A DNA stretch of 64,000 nucleotides from Branchipolynoe longqiensis (GCA_030323885.1 CM059186.1:175095047-175159046); one strand, 5' to 3'. Positions 45,636-55,775 are shown, counted from the first letter of the stretch. Program-made: numbers and translations. Notes: generated from the letters alone by a model not told the origin.

Positions 45636-45861
45636 CACAAACTTTGACAACCGACATACATGACAGCCGGCAGGTAGTGTAATGTGGATCCAAGACCTAC
45701 CTGAATTGTCATTTATGAATGTCCTCCCCTTGCATTCTGAACGCGTCTATATTATCATATATGCACACCACCTCACACCTGAGAAGCACATTTAAGAACG
45801 TGTGTATTAGCTGGGATCGAGGGGCTTCATCCCAGGTTGAGGTAAGCTATGCTTGTGCTTT

Positions 45862-46120
45862 ATTTGTTGGTTTTGGGGGGTTTTACGTCCTGATAATATC
45901 TAAGGTCATATCAAGACCTGTACCGACTTGTGGCAGTGTGCACTTATGGTGAATTTATAGTAGAGTCCTGCCTAACTGGGAGACCAGGTTGATAGGACCA
46001 CGACCTCATTTCCGACTCAGTCAATTTATAGTACTGGAAGACCAGGTTCCCATCACCATGACCAGATATCCCACTCAGTCAGTGATATTATCCTGACACT
46101 CAGCCAACCAGTCCTTGCCC
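45862..46120 (-). mobile_element. SINE type A, 5'-truncated
   Basis: 3' half in reverse, with an internal partial duplication of the GACCAGGTT.....CACCATGACC segment (about 45980 and 46040). Confidence 0.8.
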
Positions 46121-46171
46121 TATCCTAATAATGCGCGATCGAGGGTTTCCTCCCAGGTTGTGGTAAGCTAT

Positions 46172-46905
46172 GCTTGTGCTTTGTGCGTTAAGGTTTTACG
46201 TCCTGACAACATCTAAGGTCATATCAGGACGGGTACCTACTTGTGACAGTGCGCACTGAAGGCGACTTTATATTATAGTCCTGCCCAACTGGGAGACCAG
46301 GTTGATAGGACCACAACCTCATTTCCCACTCAGCCACATTATCCTGACACTAAACTAACCAGTCCTATTAATGCCAAGCACCAAGCTATTGCAATACCTC
46401 AGGGAGTTTGACGCCCCTGCCCTGCAGAGTTGTAAACCACTGCCTTGTGGTACAGCTTCTTCACAGAACCGAAGGCTAAGTGAGCAAACCCTGAAAAGAA
46501 AACCATGCCACTGTGGCAGCATCAAGGGCGGTTGATGTATGGAACTCCCAAATATCCCGACCAGCCACTGCAGGGACAAATAGTTTTGCACCTGTCTGGA
46601 CATGTTCTTGCCGGTGTGAGACCTCTATTTGCTCCCCGAGAGAGTGCCGCTGGTAACTTGCAAAAGTCAGCAGCACTTCAACACTTTTGCAGGCAGCTTT
46701 CATGAAATGTAAATGGAGAGCGGCAGTCAAGTAATGAAAGCAGTCTTTGTCGCATCGCGACCGACAGCATAATGATGAGGATGATGACCAAGCTAGGTGG
46801 TAACAAGTATCAATTCTTTAAGTCATTAGTTTGAGTCGGCTGGGATTCGAACTCCCTACCTTCCGTAGGGAAGCCTACGCTCTACGGAATCACCACGTCT
46901 AGTGG
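46172..46905 (-). mobile_element. SINE type A interrupted by the RTE-tailed retroposon
   Basis: 46172-46388 and 46787-46905 together make one type-A SINE in reverse, including a head end at GATTCGAACTCCCTACC. The target ACCAAGCTA is present on both sides of the insert at 46389-46786. Confidence 0.88.
46389..46786 (+). mobile_element. Intact RTE-tailed non-autonomous retroposon with 9-bp target duplication
   Basis: ACCAAGCTA at 46380-46388 is repeated exactly at 46787-46795, which fixes the element at 398 bp. The first ~327 bp are the constant module (TTGCAATACCTCAGGGAG to CAGGCAGCTTTCATGAAA). The last ~70 bp are the RTE 3' end: TGGAGAGCGGCAGTCAAGTAA, AATGAAAGCAGTC, and an imperfect (GATGAT)n tail. 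The module contains no long ORF of known type. The shared 3' end implies use of the RTE enzyme in trans (inference). Confidence 0.88.
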
Positions 46906-47026
46906 TATACTTGTGTGTATTTTCTTTCAGATATTTACGGAAGCCAACTATAGCCAGGAATGATGCATTTCAGTGCAATCGCCTTACCTGAATAATATGT
47001 TAGGTAATACATATATTTTACTAACA

Positions 47027-47636
47027 GTCCCCGTTTATAGACTACATCACGGTTCCAGCGGCGTGGTGCATTGTGGGATGCATCAGAGCAAAACAACCCC
47101 CCCAAAAGCACATGGCACATGCTAATACACTGGGTGCAGCTATGAAATGTGCTAGTTTCAGCTCATCTCAGCTCTTGTTTGAAACAGAATACCAACTAAA
47201 AATATATATATAATAAATTAAGATATTAATCTTTTATCCAGCATTGCATTTACATCAATATAATCAGCACATCTTATGCCATGTGCATTTAGATTCAGAA
47301 AGATCTAGGCACTCAGACTAGTGTTAGAGCCATAGCCAGAGTACTCAATGCATTGTCAATGGCAGTGAGCAATCTCCATACAGAAAAAGTAAAATATTGA
47401 TAAAACCACACCACCTAGAGACAAACCGCTTAGAACACATATAGAAAACATGTTTAACAAAAAGATTATATTAGATTTATAAGGTTAGGGTTTTGGATTT
47501 CTATTAGTTTTGAATAAAACTGACATTTTTCAATGCTCGTATAAGCAAAGTCAATGGCCGTACGCCTTTGCTTTGCTCCCACGGCCGTTTTCAGCGCATG
47601 CGCAGTCGGAACCGTGATGTAGTCTCTAGTCCCGGA
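47027..47636. mobile_element. TIR element with GACTACATCACGGTTCC arms (family J relative)
   Basis: TAGACTACATCACGGTTCC (47038-47056) pairs with GGAACCGTGATGTAGTCTCTA (47608-47628), and weaker pairing extends outward. The interior (GCAATCTCCATACAGAAAAAG, ATTATATTAGATTTATAAGG) matches the interior of 44591-45167. An NRF1-like GCGCATGCGCA lies at about 47594-47604. Confidence 0.78.
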
Positions 47637-47931
47637 ACTAGTCCATGGAGCCGATGTATGCGTTCTGAATGCTTTATTTCGTAGCCACTTTTGTCATCCA
47701 TGAATCCAAACCAGCCATTAGATTTCAAGAGATTATTACAAACAGATGCTTCCTTCGTCTTGCCTGTTTTATTCTTCTGCTTTTTTTGGAGGGGGTGTGA
47801 CTACTCTCGAAAAGGAGCACATCGCACCCATTCGCAAAGCTGACAACAAAATTGGATTGAGCCTCCCATAACGATAACGGTATGTGCGACAAGAGTGTGA
47901 TGGCATGCACACACACAAACATAGTATGGAC

Positions 47932-48255
47932 GACCAGACGGGATGGCCGAATGAGTTAGAGCGTCCGGTTCCCATGTTGGTAGATCGTGAGGTCGTGGGT
48001 TCGAACCCTGGTCGAATTAAACCATGGCATAAAAATTGACATGTGTCGCTTCCTAGCCTGGCGCTCAGCATTGATAGGATAGGAGAAGGACTGGTTGGCT
48101 CAGTGTCAGGATAAGGTGACTGAGTGGGATATCAGGTCATGGTGCTGGTGGCCTGATCTTCCAGTGGGGCAGCACTATAAAGTCGCCATGAGTGCGCACT
48201 GTCACAAGTCGGTACCCGTCCTGATATGACCTTAGATGGTGCTAGGACGTAAACC
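47932..48255 (+). mobile_element. SINE type A, best-preserved copy
   Basis: The A box TGGCCGAATGAG (47944-47955) and B box GGGTTCGAACCC (47997-48008) have tRNA-Ser/Leu-like spacing. The linker is GCTTCCTAGCCTGGCGCTCAG, and the central domain includes GGATATCAGGTCATGGTGCT, CCAGTGGGGCAGCACTATAA and GCCATGAGTGCGCACTGTC. The 3' end is GGTGCTAGGACGTAAAC. Head identity is from tRNA memory, and the central domain was not matched to a named SINE superfamily. Confidence 0.9.
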
Positions 48256-48389
48256 GCTACTTAGGCGCTGGGGGTAAACGTTCCTTGACAAGCCGTACTT
48301 TCCGAGACGTGAACTTCCTTCAACTCGTCACCGATTCCAGACGAAACTATGCAAACGACTTTCCAGGTATCCGCACACTACATGCACAC

Positions 48390-48728
48390 TAAAGCTAAGA
48401 TTCCTTACATGCGGCATGTGGCATGTGGCATGCGGCATGCGAATGTCGTATATGTGGCGTAGATATATGCCAACCCCCAACATTTGTTGGGGTTTTTCCT
48501 CCAAATTTGTGAAGGAACAGTATTGGTTTCTATGGCAAACGCAGCAGCATTCGCATTCGCACACTGATGGCTACAGGGACCGATTCAGTTGCCACATTTG
48601 CATCTGCATTCGCATTCGCATTCGGAGGCATAGAAGCACCCCTATTCACTTAGATGCTTTTTCATTTTTTGCCGCATTCGCATTCACATTCGTATGCCGC
48701 ATAACGCGTGTAAGGCATGCTAGCTTTA
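48390..48728. mobile_element. GCATGCG / GCATTC fold-back element (family H)
   Basis: TAAAGCTAAGATTCCTTACATG at the left pairs with GTGTAAGGCATGCTAGCTTTA at the right, with (GCATGTG)n and (GCATTC)n on the arms. It is the most compact of the three family-H copies. Confidence 0.85.
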
Positions 48729-49023
48729 GTCTGAAACCTTTTGATTGGCAACCGGTTACCCAGACTGCTGACAAAAGGGGAGTTCAACATCAACCCTGCC
48801 CTCTGATCACAGTGCCAGAACTAATGTAGTGGTGGGCAACTCACCGTGCAGCGTGATCCACGGAAAGGGTCTACTATTGGTTGCTGGAGAAGTTGAGGTA
48901 GAATGAAGGTAAATGAGTCATGAATCCCGATCAACGTGATTTGAACGTGATTTGAACCCGTTTGATCGGGAATTGGTACCCAAACTCCAGATAAATTACT
49001 GCTTAGTGTGGAATTCGATATGC

Positions 49024-49379
49024 TTAAAGTTGCATAGTCCGATGGTTTTGAATTTCTGTATTTTTTTCTGAGATAAATATATTAGATCGATCACTAGTAT
49101 CTACTTTACATTAGTTCAAATTTACTTTTATTTTAAATGGTAAATTGTTTAGATATTTTGAGTGCAAACATGAAAAATTAGTGTTGGCAAGCTTGCCAAA
49201 ACTCTGACACCATAGACTTCTGCAGTAACAGGTTCTGTTAAATTGACTCAGTATTGCCTTCTACGCAGAAACAAATGCTTAATAAGTGCATCAGTAGCTA
49301 AGTTAGATATGTCAAATCAAATCTAGATAATTGATTTGGTTTTGAAAATTTAATATTTTATCAGACTATGCAGCTTTAA
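49024..49379. mobile_element. Family-T MITE, complete, TTAA both sides
   Basis: TTAA-AGTTGCATAGTCCGATGG to TCAGACTATGCAGCT-TTAA, 356 bp. Very close in sequence to 51288-51642. Confidence 0.92.
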
Positions 49380-49502
49380 CCACACATCAGTACTGGGAAT
49401 ACACTTAAATTGTTCATGAACCTTGAGCGACCTGATCCAAATCGCATTATCGTGTAGTGTACGGTTGTCATATCAGTGGATAGCTCAAGCCAGGAGTACA
49501 GA

Positions 49503-50634
49503 TAGTTGTTGGAGTTTTACGTCCTGGCAACATTTTAAGGCCCTGTCACACTACGACGCTTCCCCCGGCGCGCCGGCAACGCGCAAAATATTTGCAACCC
49601 GTCGAGAAACGTCAAACTTTTCGGCGCTTTGGGAGAAAGTTTGACGCGGCGCAGCGTGTTAGTGGCGGGTTGGAGGCGCGTTATTGGCGCGTTATTGGCG
49701 CGTTATTGGCACGTTATTGGCGCGTTAGTAGCGTGTTATTGGCGTGTTGTCGGCGCGCTGTCGGCGCGTTGTCGGCGCGTTTACGGCGTGGAGGCAGCGC
49801 GTTGGTATCGTGTTAGTATTGCGTGAACCAGTACATACCCGCCAGCAACACGTTAGGACGCGCCCGCAGCGCGTCCACAGCGCGCGGCCAACGCATCCAG
49901 CAACGCCAATGGCATGCCCACAACACGTCGATGGGACGTTCCCGACGCGCCGACGGAACGCTCCCATTTTGGGGGAAAAAAAGCCAACGTTAACCAACGT
50001 TGATCAACGTCCTGCCAGCGTTCCGCCGGCGCGCCGCCAACGCGTGTCGACGTGTTTGCTAACGCGTCCGTAACGCGCCCTCCAACCCGTTGGCGCGCGT
50101 CGCCGCGCGTCCAAAGTTTTGTGCATGCACAAAACCTCGACGCGCCCCGACGCGCCCCGACGCGCGTCGACGTGTCCATTCACACGTTGCTATGTACCGA
50201 CGCGCCGGTAACGCGCCGGTAACGCGCCGGCAACGCGCCGGTAACGTACCGGACGTGTACCGACGTGTTAAACAAAAACCCAACCCGTCGGCACGCGTCG
50301 AAGCGCGTTGGTGAGAAACGTCGTAGTGTGACAGGGCCTTAAGGTCATATCAGGTAGTGTATCGACTTTCACACTTATGGCTTCCCCACTGGGAGACCAC
50401 ACCGTCCGCAGCATGACCTGATATCGCACTCAGTCACATTATTCTGACACGCAGCCAACCAGTCCTTGCCCTATCCTAAATATAATGCTGAGCGCCTGGC
50501 TAGAAAGCGATAAGTATACATTTTAAAGTCATGTCTTTGACTCGACCAGGGTTCGAACCCGTGGGTTCGAATCGCACGATCTACCTACCATAAGGGGAGA
50601 CGGACGCTCAACTCACTCCGCCATGCGGTCCGGT
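49503..50634 (-). mobile_element. SINE type A split by an 800-bp fold-back element
   Basis: 49503-49538 (GTTGGAGTTTTACGTCCTGG CAACATT) and 50339-50634 (from GGTCATATCAGG to the head GGACCGCATGGCGGAGTGAG in reverse) are one SINE. Its B-box region (GGTTCGAACCC) is intact. Confidence 0.9.
49539..50338. mobile_element. Large fold-back element with GGCGCGTTATT words (family F)
   Basis: GGCCCTGTCACACTACGACG at 49539 pairs perfectly with its complement ending at 50338, and TTAA flanks both sides. The interior has GGCGCGTTATT and its variants about ten times (49670-49800), plus CGCCGGTAACG, GACGCGCC and AACGTTG words. CpG density is extreme. Many open frames cross it because of composition. No transposase motif is present. 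Confidence 0.92.
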
Positions 50635-50654
50635 AGGAGTAGAGAAACTATTAT

Positions 50655-50815
50655 GATGGCTGGCACATTCTCAGGATAATATGACTGAGTGAGATATCGG
50701 ATGATGCTACCGGTCCTGCGTTATCCCAATGTTGCCCTGAGCGTGCAATGTCATACATTTGCCATGCTATATGACCTTAGCTGTTGCTAAGGCCTAAACC
50801 GACAAAAAATCAAAC
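50655..50815 (+). mobile_element. SINE type A 3' half, diverged
   Basis: CTCAGGATAATATGACTGAG then TATATGACCTTAGCTGTTGC and CTAAGGCCTAAACC, with drift. 50816-51287 is unassigned apart from a G run at 51244-51256. Confidence 0.65.
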
Positions 50816-51287
50816 AGTAGCAACATTTAAGTAGCTGCAAGCTGTGCACTTCCAACTCACAATGAATGAACCATATACGACACAGAGCTCTCGATTCTGA
50901 TTCCCGAATCAGTCGCGTTCAGTTGCTTCTGCTTGCATTTGCCGAGGCGTCAATATAGATTCAAGGCCCATAACGGACACAAATCCCCATCTTGATTCGC
51001 TTTTATTATAAGATGAATTTACCGAATGTGTAGAGTAATATCCATTTCACGCCCGCCTTTGCCTGGAGTTATTAATCCACTTATTCTGCTATCGGCTCAG
51101 TATTAGATTCTCACCTGGCTATATAGACTTAGATAATGCTCGGCTGCACCCCGTGAAACCCTAGCCATGACGATCATAATGTAATGCCAGGCGGATACTA
51201 CACGATAGTCCTGACATCGGCGATCCACAGGCTATTGGACGAGGGGGGGGGGGGGGATGTGTTGGTCATGATCTGTCTTGAATGGCA

Positions 51288-51642
51288 TTAAAGATGCATA
51301 GTCCGATGGTTTAGAATTTCTGTATTTTTACTCGGATAAATATATTAGATCGATCACCAGTATCTACTTTACATTAGTCCAAAGTTACTTTTAATTTAAA
51401 TGGTAAACTTTTGAGATATTTTTAGTGCAAACATGGAAAATTAGTTTTGGCAAGCTTGCCAAAACTCTGACACCATAGACTCCTGCAGTAACAGGTTCTG
51501 TTAAATTGATTAAGTATTGCCTTCTACGCAGAATCAAATGCTTAATAAGTGCATCAGTATCTAAGGTAGATATGTCAAATCAAATCTAGGTAATTGGTTT
51601 GGTTTTGAAAATTTGATATTTCATCGGACTATGCAGCTTTAA
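51288..51642. mobile_element. Family-T MITE, complete, TTAA both sides
   Basis: TTAA-AGATGCATAGTCCGATGG to CATCGGACTATGCAGCT-TTAA, 355 bp. Confidence 0.92.
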
Positions 51643-51910
51643 TTCACATCTCCATTGACATCGTACACAATTAGAATGAGATTGTATTCACCATTATTTT
51701 AAATAGTACCTGTCTATCCAGACTAGGTCTTAGCAAAATTATTTTTTACCAGTTGTGCCACATATATACAATATTTCTTGTTGCATAATGTATTATGTAA
51801 ATATTATTGAAGACGGAGAACACTTGTATGACTCATGAGTGGTGGTTAATACGTAAAGATTATATTTTGATGTGAACAGTTACACGCTCATAGTGATTAT
51901 ATATATATTG

Positions 51911-52155
51911 CATTCCCTCCAAACCAGTGGTAAACAACTGGTTCATCAAAGGCTGTGGTATGTGCTGTCCTGTCTGTGGGAAAGTGCATATAAAAGACCC
52001 CTTGCTGCTTATCAGAAAGAGTAGCCTATGTGGCGGCAGTGGGTGTCCTCACGAGAAATATGTCAGAATGACCATATGTTTGACATCCAATAGCCGATGA
52101 TAAAAATCAATGCGCTCTAGAGGCGTTGCTTAATCAAATAAACTTTCCTTTCCCC
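51911..52155 (+). mobile_element. Molluscan-type SINE (type M), 5'-truncated
   Basis: From CATTCCCTCCAAACCAGTGG to TAATCAAATAAACTTTCC. It includes GGCTGTGGTATGTGCTGTCC and GTGCATATAAAAGACCCC. The tRNA head is missing. Confidence 0.88.
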
Positions 52156-52483
52156 CTCCAACACCACTGTTACGTAGGGAACCAACACCTGAGCCTCCTG
52201 TTCAACTGCTTGAAGGAGAATGCAGCCATCCAGGTTACTATGGCTGAGATGCCCATATCTGCATCGATACTACGCTAATACCTCCACCATTCCACCACCA
52301 TTTTAATTTTCTAATAAATGGTTGGGACTTTTCAAGGGTGCCAGCCAGAAGTTGTGCTGATATCGAATAGTGTCTCCTTCGCATAGTGGTTGTAGTTGGA
52401 GAGACGCCATGGTGAGGTGTAGGCCACTCCACGAATGATGGATAGATAGCCGTATGTTACAGGTGAATGACTACTTCCATGCA
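52156..52483. other. Unassigned stretch
   Basis: No supported feature. Confidence 0.4.
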
Positions 52484-52812
52484 CCGGACGCCGTCGCCGA
52501 ATAAGTAGAGCGCAGGCTTCCCACGCAGAAGGTCGGGGATTTGAATCCTGCCCGAGCCAAATCAATGACTTACAAAATTGATACCTGTTCGGTCCCTAGC
52601 CTGGCGTTAGGCATTACTAGGTGATGGCAAAGACTGGTTAGCTCATATTCAGGATAATGGGGACTGAGTGTGATATCGGGGAAGGGTGCTGGTGGTCAAA
52701 TCTCCCAGTGGGGCAGCACTATAAAGTTGTCATGGGTGCATACTGTCACAATTCAGTAGGTATCTTGATATGACCATATATGTTGCTAGGACGTAAAACC
52801 CAAAACAAACAA
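52484..52812 (+). mobile_element. SINE type A, AATAAGTAGAGCGCAGGC head subfamily
   Basis: CCGGACGCCGTCGCCGAATA head, GGATTTGAATCCTGCCCG B-box region, standard body and a GTTGCTAGGACGTAAAACCC end with a CAAAACAAAC tail. Confidence 0.88.
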
Positions 52813-53394
52813 CCTTATTTACATGGTGGTACTGGATGTCATTCTTGGTAGGCCTCACATCTGTCCGACCCATTTCTCGGCTTCCACGCCAAACTTGCTG
52901 GCCTTTTAGGTTAAAATCCCCCTGATTGTCTGTTCATGACGCTCATAGATTCACCCACTCTGGCCTTTTAGTGTCAAATATCACCTTTGGCACCTTACCA
53001 ACATTTGGCACCTTACCAGCCATTATTGGGTATGGAACTATGCCCCAACTCCTTTCACCATCAGGCCCAGCATCTTCACAAGACTAGCCACCCTAACAAC
53101 AGGCGTCTCCCTCTCCATTGCAATATGCGCATGAACTGTAGTTTAGTAAATAACATAGTAGTGACATATTCATAGGAATCTAACGCTACATTTGTATGCA
53201 TCACGTGATAATTATTAAAGTGTCAGTCCAATGCCCTAGTTATGTGCCAAATCTGCAGGTAGGTGCTATTCAGCATGGTTGGGAGATCAGTGTCTTGGCG
53301 CTGACTTGGAATTATTAAGAAGAATAAAATTATATATTTACACGCAAACAAAAAACCCGCACAGTGATCATGAGTAGCAAATGTCGTTTTTATG
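52813..53394. other. Unassigned stretch
   Basis: No supported feature. Confidence 0.4.
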
Positions 53395-54060
53395 GTTCGT
53401 TGGTTGTTGGAGTTTTACATCCTGGCAACATCTAAGGTCATATCAGGACAGGTACTAATTTATGACAGTGCGCACTCATGTGGACGTTATAGTGCTGCCC
53501 CACTGGGAGACCAGGCCACCAGCACCATGACCTGATATCCCACTCAGTCACATTATCCTGACACTCAGCCAACCAGTTCTTGCCCTATCTTAAAGTTGCA
53601 TAGTCCGATGAAAATACAAAATTGTTAAAACCAAAACAATTATCTAAATTGGATTCTACATATCCAACTTAGATACTGGTGCACTTATTAAGCATTTGTT
53701 GCCCCACAGAAGGGAATACTGAGGCAATTTAATAGAACCTTTTCCTACAGAAGCCTATGGAGTCAGAGTTTTGGTGTGCTTACCAAAATTAATGTTGCAT
53801 AGTTGCACTTCAAATATCTCAAAAGTTAACCATTTAAAATAAAAGCGATTTCTAACTAAAGTAAGGTAGGTTATAACGATCAAGTAAATATATTTATCTC
53901 AGAAAATGACAGAAACTCAAAACCATCGGACTATGCAACTTTAATAATGTTCAGCGCTTGGCTAGGAAGCAAGAAGTATCAATTTTTAAGTCAGTGGTTT
54001 GACTCGACTAGGGTTGGAACCCGTAACGAAACACTTAACTCATTGGCCCATCCCATCTGG
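53395..54060 (-). mobile_element. SINE type A split by a family-T MITE
   Basis: 53395-53593 and 53941-54060 form one reversed SINE. The join CCTATC-TTAA-TAATG corresponds to CCTATCCTAATAATG in intact copies. Confidence 0.9.
53590..53944. mobile_element. Family-T MITE in a SINE: clear TTAA target duplication
   Basis: TTAA-AGTTGCATAGTCCGATG at the left and CATCGGACTATGCAACT-TTAA at the right. Deleting the element and one TTAA restores the host SINE with a single base difference. This fixes the true ends of the family as AGTTGC...GCAACT. Confidence 0.93.
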
Positions 54061-54545
54061 TACGATTTTATGTCAGAGGCAACTTACTCTCAATATATTT
54101 AGAGTTATTCCATTGTATTTTCAATTCCAATTTGACACATAGTTATTTGTATCTGTGAGATCGTACAGGCATATTCTTGGATAGTGCAGCCTAGCGGTGG
54201 CCTTGATGAGATGATAAGATAAGATGAAATCCCAAAACACTAATCTGAGACCTTTTCAGTGCTGGATGCGCACTAACTTGATTACGTCACCAGAGGGCAG
54301 GTTGGTGATGGAAATCCTCAATAGTATCCTTACCACATGGATAGATAGAACGTGCCAATAACATTAGCTCTTGCACTGACCTTCAGAGGGGAAATGATCT
54401 CTTTTTCTCTTCTTTTTAAAAAAAGGCGATTATTTTAAGTTATCTCTGAAGTGGGGCTCGATGTCTCTGCTCCTCTGATCACTGATATTAAAGTTGCATA
54501 GTCCGATGGTTGAGAGTTTCTGTCATTTTCTGAGACGAATGCATT

Positions 54546-54736
54546 GTGGGGAATGAGCGTGTGCTCATTCGGGGTCATTGCGGGGTACGTGGGGCGGCGA
54601 GGCGCGGTGCCCACCCCCTCGCCCCCCACCGCCAGGTGGTGGGGTGGGGGTAGGGGTGGGGGCCCACAGAGCATGCACACCGATGCTCACGCCCTCAGCT
54701 GGTCACTCCGCCTCACACATCCGGACTGACCATTAC
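54546..54736. other. GC-rich insert of unknown type inside a MITE
   Basis: About 190 bp, rich in GGGGTGGGG and CCCCCTCGCCCCCC words, between GAGACGAATGCATT and CACAATTTAAG. CGTGTGCTCAT and ATGCTCACG words near its ends are weakly inverted. Possibly a small fold-back element. Confidence 0.4.
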
Positions 54737-54787
54737 ACAATTTAAGATTGATGCTTATAATCTTCCTGATTTTAGAGTAATATTTGT

Positions 54788-55014
54788 TGGTACATTAGTT
54801 GATTAAGCAGGGTAAATTTCAATTGCAGACAATTGGTCTTCCTCATTCCACTGCTCCTGCCCTATCCTAGTAATGCCAAGTGCCAGGCTAGGTAGTGACA
54901 TGTATCAATTTGGAAGTCATCGGTATGACTCGACCAGGGTTCAAACCCGTGGCTTCGAATCCCACGACCTACCAAAATGGGAAATGGATGCTCAAATCAT
55001 TCGGACATCCCATC
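54788..55014 (-). mobile_element. SINE type B, full length, nested
   Basis: Reversed: a GGGATGTCCGAATGATTTG head, then GTGGGATTCGAAGCCACGGG, CTTGGCATTACTAGG and the type-B tail GGAATGAGGAAGACCAATTG ... TTAATCAACTAATG. Matches 18637-18857 along its whole length. Confidence 0.87.
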
Positions 55015-55194
55015 AGCGACCTTTTTTTTAAATGGCTAACTTTGAAGTGAAAACATGTTAAATTGCTTTTGGAAAGCACGTCAGAGTTATGATGGGATAG
55101 GCTTCAGCAGAAACAGGTTGTATTCAATTGTCTTAGTATCTCCTTCTATGAGGCAAGAAAGGCTTAATAAGTCCACCAGTATCTCAGTTAGATA

Positions 55195-55439
55195 TGAAGC
55201 TGTCTCAAAAGGTGCTAAGTAATTTGGGACAACACTTTGTCCAGTGCAACGATCAACATACTATCTGCTTATGCATTGGCTCAGGATAAACTGATTTATG
55301 GTGTTTCATAATCCCAATAGAATACATATTGATTTTAAGCAAATGTCCTTGTGTTTTCACTGTAACTGTTTCTGTGCTATTTTGTGTCAATCATTATGTG
55401 GACACAAAAAAAGAGTTATCAACTTTTGAGCCAGGTTCA
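55195..55439. mobile_element. TA-flanked MITE (family G), complete, nested
   Basis: TGAAGCTGTCTCAAAAGGTG to ACTTTTGAGCCAGGTTCA, with TA at 55193-55194 and 55440-55441. Removal restores GATATGCAGGATCAAATC of the host MITE. A TA duplication fits Tc1/mariner-type mobilisation. Confidence 0.9.
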
Positions 55440-55503
55440 TATGCAGGATCAAATCTAGGTAAGTGGTTTTGAAATGTTGATACTTTCATCGCAATATGCA
55501 GTT

Positions 55504-55775
55504 AGTTATGCCTACCACACATCAAACATATCTCATCCATACCCGCCCCTGTCGGTTGGTGTCCGGGAGGCATGCTGCAGGATTGAATGACGCTTGGCAT
55601 TTAGAAACTGGGCTTTAATGGCCAACTTTTACAAATCTAAGAAAAACAATTATCCTGAGTATTTTTTGGAAAGGCAACGCCCGTGTGCGAGGACAACCCA
55701 TGTCCTATTAATAGTATTATCCGGATGCCTCAAATGCAACTCAGATTGTACTTTCTGAATGTGGTGAAATATTTC
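55504..55775. other. Unassigned stretch
   Basis: No supported feature. Confidence 0.4.

Larger units (their letters stand above)
54488..55503. mobile_element. Family-T MITE expanded by three insertions
   Basis: TTAA-AGTTGCATAGTCCGATGG starts at 54488 and the end (CTTTCATCGCAATATGCAG) is near 55503. Family-T words resume at 54737 (AATTTAAGATTGATGC), 55021 (AAATGGCTAACTTTGAAG) and 55442 (CAGGATCAAATCTAGG). Inserts are at 54546-54736, 54788-55014 and 55195-55439. Confidence 0.85.

Noticed and set aside
49592..50314. Arg/Ala-rich frames across the CpG-dense element
   Set aside because: Artefacts of GGCGCG/CGCCGG words on both strands. No transposase motif.
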